The notes under the pieces: model-generated
Seen by the model: only the letters and a program-made list of their open reading frames with translations
Database searches by the model: none
What the model was told of the DNA's origin: nothing
Position numbers and translations under genes: made by a program
Part shown: positions 3,965 to 6,213 of the stretch, one piece after another
Layout: every line of letters starts with the position of its first letter
How positions within the stretch are numbered: position 1 is the stretch's first letter
From: JBOGGN01 sp050744165
GTDB taxonomy: Bacteria; Actinomycetota; Acidimicrobiia; Acidimicrobiales; Palsa-688
Direction of reading: 5' to 3'
Length of the DNA: 6,213 nt
NCBI GenBank assembly: GCA_050744165.1
Contig: JBOGGN010000079.1
Coordinates: 1-6,213, forward strand

Positions 3965-6213
3965 CCGGTTGGCGCTCCCGAGGCCGGTGCCGCGAAGTCA
4001 TCGAGTGCCCCGGCCACGTACACCACTTGGCTGTCGCTTGGGTCCCCCCAGGCGAGCTCTCCGAACAGGGCGGCGACGCCGTCCGCGGCAGAGATCATGG
4101 CCACCCCTCGGCGGGCGAATTCTCGCTCGAGCTCAGGCGACACCATCCCGGCGGCAGACGCGGCCCACGGCCCCCAGTCGATCGAGAGGACGCGGTCCGC
4201 GACATCCCCTGGGATCCCCGGACCGTTGGCGGAGTCGGGCTCCTCTGCGGCGGGAAGGAGGTCGCCTGACAGGACCTTGGCGCTGGCTCGGCTGGGGGCG
4301 GCGGTGCGCTCGCCATGGCGGGCCCAGATGTGGGCCAGGGTGTCCAGGGCATCGTTGGCTGCCGAGTAGTCCACCTGGCCGGGGTTGCCCAAGACGCCGG
4401 CGATGCTCCCGAACATGGCCAAGAAGCGCAGCCGCGGCCGCCCCTCCAGCGCCGCAGCCAGCACCTTCGCCCCGTCGACCTTGGTGGAGAACACCCGGGC
4501 GAAGCTTTCCTGCGTCTTGTCGACGATCAGGCGGTCGTGGACCACTCCCGCCCCGTGGATGACGCCGTCGAGGCGGCCCCAGGTCCCGAAAATGCTCTCG
4601 ACGATCTCGCTGACCCGGAGGGGGTCGGTGATGTCCGCCGCGTGGTAGCGCACCGCCGAACCCATCGCTCTCACGGCGCTAAGGGTGGCCCGGAGCTCCC
4701 GGTTGGCCAGGATCCGGCGGACTTCGGCCTCCACTCGGGCGGGCGACTCCATGTCCTGGCCGGCGTGGCTGCTTTGGTTGAGGATGGCTCGGCGGAGGGT
4801 CGCGGCGTCGGTGGCGGCGGCGACCGCGGGGTGCTCGTCGGCCGCAGGCATAGGTGACCGGCCGAGCAGTTCGATGCGGCACCCTGATGCCTCGGCCAGG
4901 GCGACGGCACAGCCGGCGGTGATCCCGCGACCGCCACCGGTCAGGAGCACCACCGATTCGGGGCCGATGCCGAGGGCCTCCACGGCGGCCCGGACGGCCT
5001 CGCTCGGGTGCGAAGGCCCGATTCCGAGGATCTCCGACGCCACGGGCACGAGGAGTGACCGCCCGGCGAAGCCGTAGCCGACGACTGGCGACGCCTGCCT
5101 GGGGTCCGCAGAGGTGTCCAACTCACCGAGCAGCCAGTTCGCGATTCGTTCAGGGCCCGCCCGTAGGTCGATGTCGACGGCTCGCACCGTGACCTCCGGG
5201 TATTCCAGGGCCAGGGTGCGGGCCAGGCCCCACATCCCCAATCCCGGTGTCGGGTCGACGGCCTCGACGGCCTCGTCGAGGCCACGTGCAAACTGCCCGC
5301 CCGCAGCGGTCGCCACGAGCACCATACGGGCGCCACCGACGACGGCGGCTCGCAGAGGTGCGAAGGCCGCGGGGAGGATCGGAGTACTGCCGAGGCGAAG
5401 CGCCCCGAGGTGGATGACGCCGTCGGTGCGGCCACACGCCGCCTCCAGGTTGTGATGCCCGCCGAGGAGGAGGGCCTCGGCACCGTGCTGGCGCAGGGCT
5501 GAGGCCACCATGGAACCGACCCCGCCTTCGTCGTCGACGACGACGATCCGTCGCCCGGTCAGGCCAGCAGGGTGCTTGCACGTCTCGGCCGGCTCGGTGA
5601 CGACGGTCATCCGGTAACGACGAGGCGCGCCGACGACGACCATTTCAACCGGGCTGGCGTCGACCTCCGTTGGAGCAACCAGAGGCGTCGCCTCGGCCGG
5701 AGCGGCGACTGGGCCCGGGGTCCCGACCGGGTCGTGCGCCGTCATCCATACCGCAATGGCGCCGATCGTCTTCAGCCGTGCGAGGGCTTCGATCGCTCCG
5801 TCAGGCAACGATGTGCCGGCCGCCCGGAGATGGCCGCTCAACTCCATGATGATCTCGGTGCGCTTGATGGAGTCGATGGAGAGATCGGCTTCCAGGTCCA
5901 GCCCCGCGCCGAGCATCTCGCGCGGGTAGCCGGTGCGGCGGGCGACGATGCCGATGATCGTCTCGGTTACGGCTGCCTCGGTGAGCCCACGCCGTCCGGG
6001 CAGCCCCCCCTCAGCCGCCAGTGGGGACACCTGGGCCGCCGGCCAGGGTGCGGCCGGCCCTGCCTCAGTCGCCGGCCAGGGTCCCGCCGGCCCCGGTGCG
6101 GGCGTCGGTGCGGGCGTCTCCTCTGGCGCCAGCTGGGACGCTTGGGTTGCCGGCGCCGCCGCGAGCGGAAGCCGGAGCGAGTCGGCGCCCCCGAGGTAGG
6201 ACAGCATGATGTC
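3961..6213 (-). CDS. PfaA-like iterative type I polyketide/secondary lipid synthase, ACP-KR part (5' end off window)
   Basis: This is the carrier and ketoreduction half of an iterative type I synthase: it holds the growing acyl chain and reduces each beta-keto unit with NADPH. The frame is open to the right edge (two codons precede the ATG at 6207), so the N-terminus is missing and that ATG is probably internal. Counting from it, residues 17-72 are a Pro/Ala-rich linker and about 75-155 are an acyl carrier domain with DLEADLSIDSIKR, where S113 is the phosphopantetheine site; the IDSIKR form is typical of PfaA/HglE-type synthases. Residues 156-190 are another linker, and about 190-735 a large ketoreductase with a structural subdomain, the NADPH loop TGGGRGIT (423-430), K576, S601 (FGSIAG), Y614 and N618 (VDYSAAN), and WGPW (678-681). 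The catalytic set looks intact. An insertion of about 30 residues lies between YSAAN and WGPW. A ketosynthase, and probably an acyltransferase, is expected upstream; no enoyl reductase is seen. It ends at TGA 3963-3961, overlapping the next start. Domain calls are firm; the product is unknown. Confidence 0.9.
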   Translation of the reverse strand, partial: DIMLSYLGGADSLRLPLAAAPATQASQLAPEETPAPTPAPGPAGPWPATEAGPAAPWPAAQVSPLAAEGGLPGRRGLTEAAVTETIIGIVARRTGYPREMLGAGLDLEADLSIDSIKRTEIIMELSGHLRAAGTSLPDGAIEALARLKTIGAIAVWMTAHDPVGTPGPVAAPAEATPLVAPTEVDASPVEMVVVGAPRRYRMTVVTEPAETCKHPAGLTGRRIVVVDDEGGVGSMVASALRQHGAEALLLGGHHNLEAACGRTDGVIHLGALRLGSTPILPAAFAPLRAAVVGGARMVLVATAAGGQFARGLDEAVEAVDPTPGLGMWGLARTLALEYPEVTVRAVDIDLRAGPERIANWLLGELDTSADPRQASPVVGYGFAGRSLLVPVASEILGIGPSHPSEAVRAAVEALGIGPESVVLLTGGGRGITAGCAVALAEASGCRIELLGRSPMPAADEHPAVAAATDAATLRRAILNQSSHAGQDMESPARVEAEVRRILANRELRATLSAVRAMGSAVRYHAADITDPLRVSEIVESIFGTWGRLDGVIHGAGVVHDRLIVDKTQESFARVFSTKVDGAKVLAAALEGRPRLRFLAMFGSIAGVLGNPGQVDYSAANDALDTLAHIWARHGERTAAPSRASAKVLSGDLLPAAEEPDSANGPGIPGDVADRVLSIDWGPWAASAAGMVSPELEREFARRGVAMISAADGVAALFGELAWGDPSDSQVVYVAGALDDFAAPASGAPTG
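3975..3979 (-). promoter_or_regulatory. Weak ribosome binding site for AT-DH-PPT
   Basis: The minus strand reads GGGAG about 10 bases before the GTG at 3964-3962, within the last codons of the ACP-KR gene. The match is modest, so coupling through the GTGA stop/start overlap probably contributes to initiation here. Confidence 0.5.
6035..6093 (-). repeat. 33-bp period imperfect repeat in the Pro/Ala linker before the ACP domain
   Basis: Two related 26-base blocks (6035-6060 and 6068-6093), each containing cgccggccagggt, lie 33 bases apart. They encode the similar peptides GPAGPWPA and GPAAPWPA of the linker between the N-terminal part and the carrier domain. The 11-residue period keeps frame. 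This looks like expansion of a flexible linker, common in multidomain synthases. Confidence 0.7.

Noticed and set aside
3270..4562. Long plus-strand open frame of 430 codons
   Set aside because: It spans the junction of two well-supported minus-strand genes and its translation is Arg/Pro/Ser-rich without domains.
6205..6207. ATG as true start of the ACP-KR protein
   Set aside because: The frame is open beyond it to the window edge, no convincing ribosome site can be seen in the six remaining bases, and a protein of this family should have an N-terminal ketosynthase.
830..6213. Direct assignment as an enediyne synthase
   Set aside because: DH and PPT order is similar, but the carrier domain has the PfaA-like IDSIKR motif, the chain is split in two, and no enediyne core accessory gene is visible in the window.

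Overview
The window is a compact stretch of biosynthetic coding DNA read entirely from the minus strand (right to left in window coordinates). It is very GC-rich (around 70 % by eye, not computed), its codons end almost always in G or C, and three of the four genes use GTG or TTG starts. This suggests a high-GC actinobacterium, but genus or order cannot be fixed from the sequence. There is no RNA gene, insertion sequence, CRISPR array, promoter or terminator that I can support, and no non-coding gap: every base belongs to one of four overlapping genes, the first and last of which run off the window.

In transcription order: (1) 6213-3961, the C-terminal part of an iterative type I polyketide/polyunsaturated-fatty-acid-like synthase with an acyl carrier domain of the PfaA type (IDSIKR motif) and a large PfaA-like ketoreductase; the ketosynthase and probably an acyltransferase should lie just outside the right edge. 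(2) 3964-830, a 1044-residue protein with three enzyme regions: acyltransferase, dehydratase and a fused Sfp-type 4'-phosphopantetheinyl transferase. (3) 833-483, a free-standing 116-residue acyl carrier protein starting at TTG. (4) 490-1, the first 163 residues of an alpha/beta hydrolase. Stop and start codons overlap at each junction (GTGA, TTGA, GTGGCTGA) and each start has a purine-rich ribosome binding site, so the genes look translationally coupled in one operon whose promoter lies outside the window.

Likely teamwork (inference): the off-window ketosynthase extends a chain on the carrier domain of gene 1, the ketoreductase and the dehydratase of gene 2 process each beta-keto unit, the fused transferase activates the carrier proteins, and the free carrier protein and hydrolase handle loading, transfer or release. 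No enoyl reductase is seen here, so an unsaturated or hydroxylated chain is plausible. The layout resembles PfaA/HglE-type secondary lipid synthases and the KS-AT-ACP-KR-DH-PPT order of enediyne synthases, but it is split in two, with an additional linker-plus-acyltransferase block at the front of the second protein. That split and fusion is the most unusual thing in the window.
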